This document shows positions 34,665 to 45,100 of a DNA stretch of 64,000 nt, in pieces; the stretch's first letter is position 1, and each line of letters begins with the position of its first letter. The notes below the pieces were generated by a model. The model saw only the letters and a program-made list of their open reading frames with translations, was not told the origin of the DNA and did no database searches. This DNA comes from Bacteroidales bacterium. Lineage in GTDB: Bacteria > Bacteroidota > Bacteroidia > Bacteroidales > UBA932. A program made the position numbers and the translations under genes. Location of the stretch: contig JAAYJQ010000017.1 of assembly GCA_012522855.1 (NCBI GenBank), positions 124,001-188,000 on the forward strand, written 5' to 3'.

Positions 34665-36734
34665 ATGAAAAAAATTATATGCATTCTGTCAATCGCCTTC
34701 TTCGCCGCGGTCTCCTGCACGACCCTTGTCATTCCGCCGAAGAATATCGTCACGGACGATGACCTGATGTCCAGCCAGTCGGGCCTGAAAATCTATTTGA
34801 CAAGATTGTACAGTCAAATGCCTTGGGAAGACTTCAAGTACATGGCTCAGTGGGGTTTCAGCGGAAACTCGTGGTTGGGTTGCCTTGGTATTGAAGGGAC
34901 AGGGGAGGCAGTCAACAGGGACGGTATCTGCGCGTCATTTACAGGCGAGAACACACCGTGGTGGGGCCTTTCTTATACTTTGATTCATGATGCGAATCAT
35001 CTGATTGAGAAATTTCCCGACTACAAGGACAATTATCCGGAAATCGCTTACAACGAATTTCTCGGCCAGGCTTATTTTATCCGGGCGTACTCGTATTACC
35101 AGATGGCTCGCCGTTACGGTGGGGTTCCGATTATAAAGAACGAGATCAGTTATCCTTTCGAGGGAGAAATTGAAGTGCCGCGTTCTTCCGAAAAGGAAAC
35201 ATGGGATGCGATTCTTGAAGACTTCGATGCCGCCGTAGAACTTCTTCCGGCCAGCGCTACATTCAGCGGTACTGCCGACAAGTACGCCGCCCTTGCTTTC
35301 AAGGCGGAGGCGATGCTTTACGCAGGTTCCGTCGCCAAGTACAACGAACAAGTTTCCGGCCGCTTGACCGGTTTCGGTGAGAAAACGGGGGTCCGGGTCA
35401 TCGGTTTTGCAGAGGACGAGTGGCAGGCTTGCTCTAACAAGTATTTTTCGGAAGCGTACAAGGCCGCATCGGAAGTGATCAAGTCCGGCAGGTATTCCTT
35501 GTACATGAAGCAGTGGGCCGAAGGAGACAAGGAAGCGCAATACCAAAATATGAACGCAATGTGGAGAGATCCCGCAAGTCCGGAGAACATCCTCGTAATG
35601 AAGTATGAATATCCCACCCTTTCGCACGGTCTTGACGCATACAGCTCGCCTTGGATCTACAGAATGCCTCTTTCCGCAGGAACGTGTCCAACGGAAGATT
35701 TCATGGAACTCTTCGACGGGTTCGATCGCTATCCGAATGGAACCATCAGGGTTACCGACGGGACAGACCATTCCAACGGCAACTACATCCTTTATGAAGA
35801 ACCGTTGGACTTTTTTGCCAATGTGGAACCCCGGCTTCGCGCATATGTCATCTTTCCGGGAGATTTTTTCAAGAAAGATGTAATTGAGATCAGGGCCGGC
35901 ATCTATACGGGCAATCTTCCTATCAAGGTACTGAAGGCTGACTACAGCTACGCTCAGCGCGGTCGCGGGCATTGGGACCAAGACTGCTTCAAGGGGAGTA
36001 CGAAAACCCTGTTCATGAGCCCCAACGTCAACACGGAAAAGGTTACCTATAAAAATGCCACGACGGGCGAAGATGTCACGACCTATGCCTCCGGCGCAAA
36101 CGGCCCCTTCTATACGAATGCGGAATCTACGGTTACGGGCCTTTATCTGCGCAAGTACCTCGATCCCGACAGGGCGCTCGAAGACATCGGCGAAGGGAAG
36201 AGTGATCAGCCATTCATTCTTATGAGGTATGCCGATGTTCTCCTTGCCGCCGCCGAAGCCGGAGTTGAGCTATCCATCGCCGGTGTCGCTTCCCCTACAG
36301 GCGACAACATGTTACAGACCGCGACGGAGGCCATCCGGGCGATTCAAAAAAGAGCCGGGGCAAATGTCCTTTCTACAATGCTGAAAGGAGACACTGAGAG
36401 CCGCGATCTTGTTCGCAAGGAACGCCGCAAGGAACTGGCTTTCGAACACAAGTCCAAGTGGGACATTCGCCGCTGGCGGGTCGTGGACGAGCAGAACAGA
36501 AAAGGATTCTGGGGGGTTGAAAAGGATCTAACCACTTGGTCCGACGGAACTCAATTCGAATTCCAAGGGTTTTTCCCTTTCTATTCTTCACAGGCTGACA
36601 AGTGGTTCTTCGATATCGCTTTCATGGATTGCGCCCGCAAGACCTTCAGTTACTCCCCTGTCGACTACTACTTCGGAATTCCCGGAGGAGAAGTCACGAA
36701 GAGCAAGTACATTGATCAGCAGCCTAACAGATAA
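34665..36734 (+). CDS. SusD-type glycan-binding lipoprotein, version 1
   Basis: A 689-residue outer-surface lipoprotein (lipobox VSCT) with RagB/SusD features: the N-terminal IVTDDDLMSSQSGLKIYLTRLY helix, the TPR-like ARRYGGVPIIK motif, and the C-terminal KERRKELAFEHKSKWDIRRWR signature. It forms the lid over the SusC barrel. It is longer than classic SusD proteins because of loops between the helices. Gene order susC-susD-DUF3823 is kept in both module versions. Confidence 0.94.
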   Translation: MKKIICILSIAFFAAVSCTTLVIPPKNIVTDDDLMSSQSGLKIYLTRLYSQMPWEDFKYMAQWGFSGNSWLGCLGIEGTGEAVNRDGICASFTGENTPWWGLSYTLIHDANHLIEKFPDYKDNYPEIAYNEFLGQAYFIRAYSYYQMARRYGGVPIIKNEISYPFEGEIEVPRSSEKETWDAILEDFDAAVELLPASATFSGTADKYAALAFKAEAMLYAGSVAKYNEQVSGRLTGFGEKTGVRVIGFAEDEWQACSNKYFSEAYKAASEVIKSGRYSLYMKQWAEGDKEAQYQNMNAMWRDPASPENILVMKYEYPTLSHGLDAYSSPWIYRMPLSAGTCPTEDFMELFDGFDRYPNGTIRVTDGTDHSNGNYILYEEPLDFFANVEPRLRAYVIFPGDFFKKDVIEIRAGIYTGNLPIKVLKADYSYAQRGRGHWDQDCFKGSTKTLFMSPNVNTEKVTYKNATTGEDVTTYASGANGPFYTNAESTVTGLYLRKYLDPDRALEDIGEGKSDQPFILMRYADVLLAAAEAGVELSIAGVASPTGDNMLQTATEAIRAIQKRAGANVLSTMLKGDTESRDLVRKERRKELAFEHKSKWDIRRWRVVDEQNRKGFWGVEKDLTTWSDGTQFEFQGFFPFYSSQADKWFFDIAFMDCARKTFSYSPVDYYFGIPGGEVTKSKYIDQQPNR

Positions 36735-36751
36735 TACGGAAGATTACAACA

Positions 36752-37573
36752 ATGAAAAAGACAATTTATTACATTATGACGGCCGGCGTCCTGGCGCTCG
36801 GACTCCCGTCCTGCTCCTTCTTTGAGATTGACAATTACGCCCAACCTGAGGAAACGGTCAAGGGCGTAGTCATCGACGTCGCAACAGGCGAACCGGTCCT
36901 CACGGAGCAGAGTACCAATGGTATCCGTGTCAGGATGACAGAGCTTAGCTATGGCCCGAACGTCATACACAATCCGGACTTCTACTGCCGTGACGACGGT
37001 TCTTTCCAGAACACGAAGGTCTTCAAGGGCAACTATAACATCCGCGTCGACGGACCTTTCATCCCCATTGTCAGGGAGAACCCGGACGGCGAACTGATCG
37101 AAGACAACTCCATAACCTGCGATGTGAAGGGCACGACAGAGCTCAGATTCGAAGTTGAACCCTTCCTCAAGGTTGAGTTTGTCGGCGAACCCGTTGTCAG
37201 CGGAGGTAAAATCACGGCACAGGTGAAAGTCACCAGAGCCGTCTCTGTCGAAAGATTCCGGGAACAGGTCGAGCCGATGGGCGGCTACAATTCCAACTTT
37301 ACGAACGTAACGGATGTCAGGTTGTTCGTCAGCTATTCCTCAACCTGCAGCCAGCGAAGTCAGTACAGTGCATTGAGTTCCAAGATAGAGTATGGCGGGG
37401 CTTCTTTCGAGAGCCATCTCGGCGAACCGATCACGATGGTTTCGAGCGGGACCGCCAAGCCCAACAGGAAACTCTTTATCCGCGCTGCAGCGCGGATCAA
37501 CTACGGCACTCCCGCGGGCTCCGGAACCCGTCGCTACAACTATTCCGAAGTCAAGGAAGTCAATATTCCGTGA
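36752..37573 (+). CDS. DUF3823 lipoprotein, version 1
   Basis: A 273-residue lipoprotein (lipobox SCSF) with EETVKGVVIDVATGEPVLTEQSTNGIRVRMTELSYG, characteristic of DUF3823. These proteins have an N-terminal carboxypeptidase-regulatory-like sandwich and follow SusD in many PULs. They are thought to be surface glycan-binding components. It starts 17 bases after susD and its stop overlaps or abuts the next gene. Confidence 0.82.
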   Translation: MKKTIYYIMTAGVLALGLPSCSFFEIDNYAQPEETVKGVVIDVATGEPVLTEQSTNGIRVRMTELSYGPNVIHNPDFYCRDDGSFQNTKVFKGNYNIRVDGPFIPIVRENPDGELIEDNSITCDVKGTTELRFEVEPFLKVEFVGEPVVSGGKITAQVKVTRAVSVERFREQVEPMGGYNSNFTNVTDVRLFVSYSSTCSQRSQYSALSSKIEYGGASFESHLGEPITMVSSGTAKPNRKLFIRAAARINYGTPAGSGTRRYNYSEVKEVNIP

Positions 37574-37575
37574 TT

Positions 37576-39768
37576 ATGTTGAAGCGAGCCTTTGTCGCAG
37601 CATGCATTTTTTTGCTATGCTGCTGCCAGAATACTGGCCAAGAAGCCGGTCAACGAAAGGATGCCAAGACTACTTTTCAAACGTCCAGCATCTGGAAACC
37701 GACCTTGGACAACCGGGCTGACGCAGTCATGATCTACGGTGTCGGCGGCAACCCTTCCGATCGTGTCCGGGGCAACAGACCCTCGTTCGAAGATCGGGCC
37801 CTCTCATGGAAGGAAAGGGGCTACGAGACTGACTTCATGACGGGAATCGCCTGGGGGTCTTATCAGGACTATTTTATCGGTCTTTGGGACGGGGAACCGC
37901 ATCTGGACGAAGGACAGGTCCAAGCCAATGGCGACACCATTTGGCACGGAAGAATGGTTCCCTACATTGTCCCGACCGAGAATTACCTCAAGTATTTCAA
38001 GGAACGGCATGTCAAGCGCGTGATTGACGCAGGCATTGACGATCTTTATTTCGAAGAGCCGGAATTCTGGAACAGGGCCGGTTACAGCGAAGCCTTCAAG
38101 CGTGAGTGGAAAGCCTATTACAACACGGATTGGCGTCCCCAGCACGAGTCTCCCGAGGCCACCTACCTGTCCAACAAGCTGAAGTATTTCTTGTACTACC
38201 GCGCCCTGGACGAAGTGAGCCGCTATGCAAAGGAATATGGTCGGACGAAGGGGATGGAGGTGCGCTGCTATGTGCCGACGCATTCCTTGCTTAATTATTC
38301 TCAATGGAACATCGTCAGCCCGGAAGCCAGTCTTGCTTCGCTTCCGGGCATCGACGGCTACATCGCGCAGGTCTGGACCGGAACCGCCCGCACCGCGAAC
38401 ATATTCAATGGAAAGAGCAAGGAAAGGACGTTCGAGACTGCTTTCCTGGAATATGGATGCGTAGCTTCCATGACGGAACCAACCGGTCGCAGGGTCTGGT
38501 TCCTGACCGATCCTATCGAGGATTGGCCCCGAGACTGGGAGGACTATCGCCGAAACTATCATGCAACCTTCGCTGCCCAGCTGCTTTATCCGAACATCGC
38601 GGACTATGAAATCATGCCGTGGCCGGAGCGTATCTATGAAGGCTTGTATCGCAAGAGCGCGGATAGCGAAGAACGGATCCGCATTCCGAAGGACTATTCC
38701 ACGATGATGCACGTAATGATCAATACGCTGCATGAAATGCCGGTGACGAACCAACGGCTTAACGGATCGCAAGGTATCGGTATCGTGATGGCGAATTCCC
38801 TGATGTTCCAGAGCCTGCCGACCCACGATGGTTACGAGGATCCCCAATTCTCCAATTTCTTCGGCCAAGCGATGCCGCTGCTCAAGAGTGGAATTCCGGT
38901 CAAGATCGTACACCTGGAGAATGTGGACTACAAAAAAACCTTGGCGGACATCCGCGTGCTGCTATTGTCCTATTCCAATATGAAGCCTATGGATCCGAAT
39001 GCGCATAAGCGATTGGCGGACTGGGTCAAGAAGGGAGGAATCATACTCTACTGCGGACGTGACAAGGATCCTTTCCAGAGCGTGTCCGAGTGGTGGAATA
39101 AGGATGGGAATGCCTTTGCCGCCGCTTCCGATCATCTGTTCGCTCTGATGGGAATCGATGCGGGGGCTCCCGAAGGGACCTATTCCTACGGCAAGGGAAC
39201 GGTGCGGATCCTCCGTGCCGATCCGAAAGAATATGTGCTGGAGAGCGGCGCGCACGCAAAACTGCTTGCGGTGGTAAAGGAATTGTATGAGGATCGCGCC
39301 CAAGCGGGAAGCCTCGAATCCAAAAACCATTTCTATCTGGAAAGGGGACCGTACACCATTGTGGCCGTGATGAACGAGAGCGTGAATGACGCACCCTTCC
39401 TCAAGGACGGAGTTTACATCGACCTGTTCGATCCTCAACTTCCCATTTTGTCGGAAATCCGCGTTGAGGCCGGTTCACAAGGATTTTTCTATGACCTCTC
39501 CGAGGCGGACCCTTCCCGTCCGCAGATCCTGGCGCAAGCTAGCAGGGCATACGAAGAGATTGTCGATGGAAAGACCTATTCCTTCTTGGCAAAAGGACCG
39601 CTTGAAACAATCAACGCTTCGCGTATCCTTCTTCCGTCCAAACCCGTCAGCGTAACGGTGAACGGAACGGAAAGCCTTGAAGAAGGCTGCTGGGACGAGA
39701 ACAGCCATACCTATCTGCTCGGATTTGATAACGATCCCGACGGTGTAGCCGTCCGCTTTGAATGGTAG
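37576..39768 (+). CDS. putative GH42-like glycoside hydrolase, lipoprotein
   Basis: About 730 residues with a lipoprotein signal (MLKRAFVAACIFLLCCCQN). The first half reads like a TIM barrel (DADDLYFEEPEFW-type stretch IDDLYFEEPEFWNRAGY, MEVRCYVPTHSLLNYSQWN, LPGIDGYIAQVWTGTAR). The second half has a class I glutamine-amidotransferase-like fold (ILLLSYSNMKPMDPNAHKRLADWVKKGGIILYCG), as in the trimerisation domain of GH42 beta-galactosidases. I infer a clan A glycosidase, but no curated family motif is certain; the EEPEFW Glu pair is a candidate for catalysis. A GTG at 37570 overlapping the DUF3823 stop (GTGA) is an alternative start. No equivalent exists in module 2. Confidence 0.58.
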   Translation: MLKRAFVAACIFLLCCCQNTGQEAGQRKDAKTTFQTSSIWKPTLDNRADAVMIYGVGGNPSDRVRGNRPSFEDRALSWKERGYETDFMTGIAWGSYQDYFIGLWDGEPHLDEGQVQANGDTIWHGRMVPYIVPTENYLKYFKERHVKRVIDAGIDDLYFEEPEFWNRAGYSEAFKREWKAYYNTDWRPQHESPEATYLSNKLKYFLYYRALDEVSRYAKEYGRTKGMEVRCYVPTHSLLNYSQWNIVSPEASLASLPGIDGYIAQVWTGTARTANIFNGKSKERTFETAFLEYGCVASMTEPTGRRVWFLTDPIEDWPRDWEDYRRNYHATFAAQLLYPNIADYEIMPWPERIYEGLYRKSADSEERIRIPKDYSTMMHVMINTLHEMPVTNQRLNGSQGIGIVMANSLMFQSLPTHDGYEDPQFSNFFGQAMPLLKSGIPVKIVHLENVDYKKTLADIRVLLLSYSNMKPMDPNAHKRLADWVKKGGIILYCGRDKDPFQSVSEWWNKDGNAFAAASDHLFALMGIDAGAPEGTYSYGKGTVRILRADPKEYVLESGAHAKLLAVVKELYEDRAQAGSLESKNHFYLERGPYTIVAVMNESVNDAPFLKDGVYIDLFDPQLPILSEIRVEAGSQGFFYDLSEADPSRPQILAQASRAYEEIVDGKTYSFLAKGPLETINASRILLPSKPVSVTVNGTESLEEGCWDENSHTYLLGFDNDPDGVAVRFEW

Positions 39769-39824
39769 CGCTGCGGCCACAAAGTCCGTGAATGCGGAGA
39801 ATTCTCGGGACGAATCCCTTCCAA

Positions 39825-39868
39825 AGCCCCCTTCAGATAATACTCATCTAGAGGGGGCTCTTTCTTTT
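39825..39868 (+). terminator. terminator of module 1
   Basis: AGCCCCCT (39825-39832) pairs with AGGGGGCT (39852-39859) around a 19-base loop and is followed by CTTTCTTTT. It lies 57 bases past the last gene of module 1 and ahead of the module 2 operator. Confidence 0.75.
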
Positions 39869-39920
39869 ATGGCTATCCATATAATAGAATATTAAGAAAT
39901 TAATTCTTTTTCTTCGACGA

Positions 39921-39966
39921 TTAATCTTCTATTAACCTATAAATTAATCTGAAACGTTTTATTTTA
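39921..39966 (+). promoter_or_regulatory. SARP-like operator and -7 region, module 2
   Basis: Heptamers TTAATCT (39921), TTAACCT (39932) and TTAATCT (39944) have the same 11- and 12-base spacing as before module 1. After 8 bases comes TTATTTTA (39959-39966), a poor -7 box. The heptamers are better conserved than the gene remnant that follows, which suggests selection on the site. Confidence 0.6.
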
Positions 39967-39984
39967 TCTTCATCATTAAAAATA

Positions 39985-40213
39985 ATGAATAAAAAACTTC
40001 GATGACTCGTTTTAATCTTCTATCGGCAGTTGCTTTTCCTTTCGCCGCAGCGATCACGTTTTCTTCTTATAGCGCCACTGTGATGCACGGCCCGGGACGA
40101 ATTTGACGACAAGAAAGCGAGCGATACCGTTTCAATGTCAGGAACACATCCGGAGAATCAGAATAAAGTACCGTAAGGAGCAGACCTTGAAATTTCTCGC
40201 AACAGTCAAATAA
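39985..40213 (+). pseudogene. remnant of a GxGYxYP gene
   Basis: The 5' part (39985 to about 40080) aligns with the start of the intact gene at 27597, sharing CTTCTATCGGCAG and GTTTTCTTC. It then jumps to sequence matching 29344 onward (GATGCACG, GACAAGAAAGCGAGCGAT, GGAGAATCAGAAT, GGAGCAGAC, TTGAAATTTCTCGCAACA). About 1.7 kb is missing in between, and a second small deletion of about 46 bases lies near 40138. The first ATG runs into a stop after six codons. The stop codon region and the leader of the next gene are kept. Confidence 0.85.
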
Positions 40214-40257
40214 CCTAACAATGAATCATTATCCTTATCGCAAAACCAATAAATAGT

Positions 40258-42120
40258 ATGAAACAGAAATTTGTTTCGAAGATTCCTCTGCTTTGCTCCG
40301 TATTTTTCGGGCTCATTTTCTTTTTTTGGTCCTGCCGGGACAAAGAAGAGGAAGTGACCTACTGGAAAGAAAGTGTCGTAGGAACAGCGGACATTTCCGG
40401 AAGGGTCACTGACAATTTCGGAACTCCGCTGGATGCGGTGACCGTCGACTGCTTGGGGACCGGTCTTAAGAAGGAAGTGTTTGCATCTGCCACCACAAAG
40501 GCTGACGGGACGTTCTTTATTTCGGCCGTGCCGTCAACCGCAAGGTACATCAGATTTACAAAAGAAGGCTACGCAAGCGCCTCTTGCACCCTTGAGCCAA
40601 AACGTTTTGCGGAAGAGAGTTCAATCTCATTGGAAGCCTCCCTCGAATTCTCGATGGCTAAGATCACAGGAACGATCCTGGATGCAGGTTCCGGAAAACC
40701 TATGTCAGGAGTCCTTGTCGCATCCGGGCTGTCCTCCTCAAGGACGGGAGATGATGGCGTATATTCAATAGAGGGCTTGACAATCAGCAATTATGATCTT
40801 ACTTTCACGTCTCCTGACGGATCCCGATATTCACGAAGCGTGAATGCTTCCGAGTTCGTTGATGGTGTGATCATGATGCCGGTTGTAAGGCTCGGCGGCG
40901 AGGATATATGGCCAGGACACAAGTGGCAAGAAATCGCTGACGCGCCATACTGGTATGGCAATGATTTCAGAGGGTCTACAGGTTTCTCCGGTCGATGGGA
41001 CTGGTCTGCCGGTTATATGTCCGCCTGGCCTTGGTATGGCGAGTTTCGCTATGAGGCTGAGGGCTGCGCTGTTGTATGCAACACGAATTACGGACAGCCT
41101 GGTGAAACAGACCATTTCAATGGTTATACCTATGGAAAGAAGTTCATCTACGAGGGCAACCATATTATGACGGTGGACCTTATGACCCACTTTGCAACCA
41201 CGCCGGAGACCGCCTTGCATTTTGGTGTAGAAGTGCTCGACCTTACCGCACAGGCAACGAAGGCTGTCAAGGTCGGTGAAGATACCCATTATGGAGACTA
41301 TGCCGCGCACAGTTTCGATCTTTCAGCATTTATCGGCCATGAGATTGTGATCGCATACGGACTCTATTGGTACGACGGGACAAATGGTCATCTTGCAACA
41401 AGACGTGTTTCATTTGCCAACAGGCCCATGAATAAGGACGAGGTGATTCCCGGAACCAAATTCGAAGGAATGGAGGCGTGGGACAGCTTCACTAAGGAGA
41501 ACATCCTTACCATGACCATCAACAACAATACTTCTTTCTCCGGGCTTAATTTCGGCCAGAATGCCGGTACTGAGGAAAACGGGGTCAGGCGCGTCCATCA
41601 TCCCGGTGAGCAGCAGGGCTACAGCGCATTTGCAGGCACAAACCACATCATCATGAACTGGACGCTCCAATATGTGAGAGGTGGTGTTGAGCCGGTTAAT
41701 CCTGACGGATATACGATCAAGTCTGCAGGTGATGGCAGCGCAAGATATGACAATCCCGACACCTATCTTGTCAATCGATTCCATATTGGGCCCACAAATG
41801 ACCGTATGCGAATTCTTGTAAGAAGTTACCATAAGACCTACAGAACCGTATTCAGAGTTACGGCTGTGACCGACGATGGTACCGCAGTCGCGGTGGATCC
41901 GGCTTCATACAAGGCCGACAAGACGGGTCCGGTCGACAACGGTAAGGGATGCTGGTATCTTGTCCACAACAGAGGGACGGGAAATCCTGCTGAATACGCC
42001 GAATTCGTCTATGACCTGAACAAATATCAGGGACAGAACGTCGCAATCGCCATAAGCGTGCATAGAGCGGATATGGGCGGCGAAGGCAAGCTTTGTATCT
42101 ACAGTATTGAAATGGATTAA
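40258..42120 (+). CDS. surface lipoprotein with two carboxypeptidase-regulatory-like domains, version 2
   Basis: A 620-residue paralogue of the lipoprotein at 29560. It begins MKQKFVSKIPLLCSVFFGLI, with lipobox WSCR, then two regulatory-like sandwiches (GTADISGRVTDNFGTPLDAV and AKITGTILDAGSGKPMSGVLV) and the same unassigned C-terminal region (NDFRGSTGFSGRWDWSAGYM, VRRVHHPGEQQGYSAFAGTN). Signal peptides of the two versions are nearly identical, while exposed segments differ, as expected after a duplication that changed ligand preference. It is now the first intact gene of module 2. Confidence 0.6.
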   Translation: MKQKFVSKIPLLCSVFFGLIFFFWSCRDKEEEVTYWKESVVGTADISGRVTDNFGTPLDAVTVDCLGTGLKKEVFASATTKADGTFFISAVPSTARYIRFTKEGYASASCTLEPKRFAEESSISLEASLEFSMAKITGTILDAGSGKPMSGVLVASGLSSSRTGDDGVYSIEGLTISNYDLTFTSPDGSRYSRSVNASEFVDGVIMMPVVRLGGEDIWPGHKWQEIADAPYWYGNDFRGSTGFSGRWDWSAGYMSAWPWYGEFRYEAEGCAVVCNTNYGQPGETDHFNGYTYGKKFIYEGNHIMTVDLMTHFATTPETALHFGVEVLDLTAQATKAVKVGEDTHYGDYAAHSFDLSAFIGHEIVIAYGLYWYDGTNGHLATRRVSFANRPMNKDEVIPGTKFEGMEAWDSFTKENILTMTINNNTSFSGLNFGQNAGTEENGVRRVHHPGEQQGYSAFAGTNHIIMNWTLQYVRGGVEPVNPDGYTIKSAGDGSARYDNPDTYLVNRFHIGPTNDRMRILVRSYHKTYRTVFRVTAVTDDGTAVAVDPASYKADKTGPVDNGKGCWYLVHNRGTGNPAEYAEFVYDLNKYQGQNVAIAISVHRADMGGEGKLCIYSIEMD

Positions 42121-42131
42121 TGCCTGGAACT

Positions 42132-45100
42132 ATGAAGAGATTTATTGCAAGCCTTTTGGCGATTGTCAGCCTTACATTGATTTCCGCTACATCATTTGCC
42201 CAGAACATAATTACGGTTTCAGGAACCGTGGTTGACGAGAACAATGATCCTGTCGTGGGAGCCTTTGTGATCGTCCAAGGCACGAAGGATGGCACATCGA
42301 CCGATGCCGGTGGCAGATATTCAATCAACGCGCCGTCCAACAGCACGCTGGAGTTCTCCTTCTTGGGAATGAAAACCGCATCTGTGGTTGTCAACAACAG
42401 GGGCATCATTAACGTCATTCTCGAAAACGACACCAACCTCCTTGAGGAAACGGTCGTTATCGGATATGGAACCGTGAAGAAAGGTTCTATCACGGGCGCT
42501 GTTTCAGCAGTCGGTGGAGAGGACATGGTCAAGACAAAGACTGACAACACCCAGAACATGCTTACCGGTCGTATTCCCGGTGTCCGAGTATGGCAGAAGA
42601 CGGCTGAGCCCGGACAATATAACGCTGCTCTTGATATTCGCGGAATGGGTTCACCTCTTGTCGTTATTGATGGCGTGCCACGCGAAATGTCTGATTTTCA
42701 AAGACTTTCTCCTACTGATATTGAGAATGTGTCCGTCTTGAAGGATGCCTCTGCAGCCATCTATGGTCTTCGGGGCGGTAATGGTGTTATCTTGATTACA
42801 ACGAAGAGCGGACAGGTCGGCAAGATCAAAACCAGCTATGATGGCAGTTTCACTTTCCAGACTCCAGCCAGCCTGCCACGTCTGATGGATGCGATCAATT
42901 GCTTGGAACTGACGAACGAGCGCTGCTTGATGGGAATGGAAGGAGGAGCACCTGAATATCCGGAAACTCTTGTTGATCGTTATCGCAGCGGAGAGCTTCA
43001 GGGAACTGACTGGAATGGTCTTGTCATTCAAGATATGGCCCCTCAGTCCCGTCAAACCCTTAGCATCAGTGGGGGTACGGACAAGCTCCGGTTTTATTTC
43101 GGTCTTGGTTATTTTTACCAAGAGGGTTTCTGGAAGAGCCGTGATCTCAATGACACAAAGTACAACCTAAGGGCAAATGTCACCGCAGAGTTGCTCAAGG
43201 GCTTGACCTTCAACACAAATGTCTCCGGTTACTACGAGCACCTTCACAACCCTCTTGATGATCCTGAACTCATCATCCGTTTCTGGTATTCACAGAGTAC
43301 AATCTGGAAGGCCTATGCTGACCCGGAACAGACTATGCTTAACTACAAGGACTTGAACCTTGACTTGAACTCTGTGGCTCGTATCTACTCGGACATTTCC
43401 GGTCATAGGATTAATTACAGGAAGAATTTCAACCTCAACAATTCCCTGACCTACGATTTGGGTACCCTTTCCGATGTTCTCAACGGCCTATCCATCAAGG
43501 GCTTGTTCAGTTGGGATTACATCGGAACAGAATATGAGCAGTACCGAAAGGAATACTATCAGTATGCTTATAACGAACTCACCGGTGGCTATGACCAAAG
43601 GCTTTATGCGAAATCTTCTCCAAGCCAGCTGACCAGAGGCGACAATCACTATAAATCAATGTTGGCTCAGGCGCTTGTACAATACGACCGCAAGTTCAAC
43701 AAACACAATGTTGGAGCCACGGTCGGTTGGGAGATCCAAAAGAAGGGCGCCAACGGCTTCAATGCGTTCGGTGACCTCGTTTTCGCCACACCCTACTTTA
43801 CAGGTCTGGACGTCAGTGGACATCAGGTCAGCCAAGGCGCTCTTTACGATTATACGTATGAATCCCTTATCGGAAGGCTCAATTACTCATTTGACGACCG
43901 TTATCTTTTTGAGGGTCAGTTCCGTTATGATGGTTCATCACGATTCTACAAGGGACATCGCTGGGGATTCTTCCCTTCGGTTTCCGCCGGATGGAGAATT
44001 TCTCAGGAACCTTGGCTTAAGAACGGTTCCTTGAACTTCATCAACCAACTCAAACTTCGCGCGAGTTATGGCGAGATCGGCAGTGATGGATCTGACTATG
44101 AATGGGCAACCGGATACACCTACCCTGCGGGGGCTCTTAGAACCGATGGCTATTACACGGGGCAGGCTCCGATCTACTATCTTGGCTCGTGGGTGATGCG
44201 CGCGGATCCCAAGGCTCTGCCAAATGAAAACATCACTTGGTTCACCAACAGAACATTCAATATCGGTGTTGACTTCGAGGCATGGAATGGTCTGTTTGGA
44301 TTCACCTTTGATTTCTTCCGCCGTTTGAGACATGGGCTTCTTGCCAGAAATGCTTCTGAGATGCCGACCATTGTTGGGTCGGTTCCTCCTCTGGAGAATG
44401 CAAACAGTGACAGCCATCTTGGTTTTGAACTTGAACTATCTCATCGTAACCATATCGGAGACTTCCATTACCAGACCAAGGCGATGATTTCCATCACCCG
44501 AAACAAGGCCATCACTTACATCGAGACCACCAAGTACGGAAACTCCTACGACAATTGGAGGAACAATACCAGAAACAATCGTTATCAGGGCATTGTCTTC
44601 GGATATGAGACTGTTGGCCGCTATGATGGGTGGGAGGATATCTGGACTTACGACACCAATAAGAGCAATGGTATCCTGCCAGGTGACTTCAAGTATCTTG
44701 ACTGGAACGGTGACGGACAAATCAACGGACTTGACGTCCATCCTTACACCTTTGGGCAATCTCCCTGGTGCAACTTTTCCATCTCTCTCGATGCTCAGTG
44801 GAAGGGTTTTGACGCAAGCCTCCTCTTTCAGGGCGCGACCCTTGGATCCGTCGCTTACGGTCAATCTCAGCTCGGCGTCTATGGCCAGCATGGGGGCGGT
44901 ACGCTGCAACAGTACTTGGACAGATGGCATCCTCTTAATGTCAAGACTGATGTTTATGACCAATCCCTTGAGTGGGTAAAGGGCACCTATCTGTTCGGAG
45001 GCAATTCCGCATATTCAAACTCCGACTTCAACACCCAACCCGTTGACTACATCCGTTTGAAGTCAATTGAGATCGGCTACACGTTGCCGAAAATTCAGAG

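Larger units (their letters stand above)
27524..37573 (+). repeat. duplicated PUL module, version 1
   Basis: Operator, GxGYxYP gene, surface lipoprotein, SusC, SusD and DUF3823 occur here in the same order as at 39921-48170. Equivalent proteins are close in length (629/620, 1043/1041, 689/687, 273/274 residues) and share long identical stretches, for example VTKSKYIDQQPNR at the SusD ends. A tandem duplication of about 10 kb followed by divergence explains this best. Confidence 0.85.
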
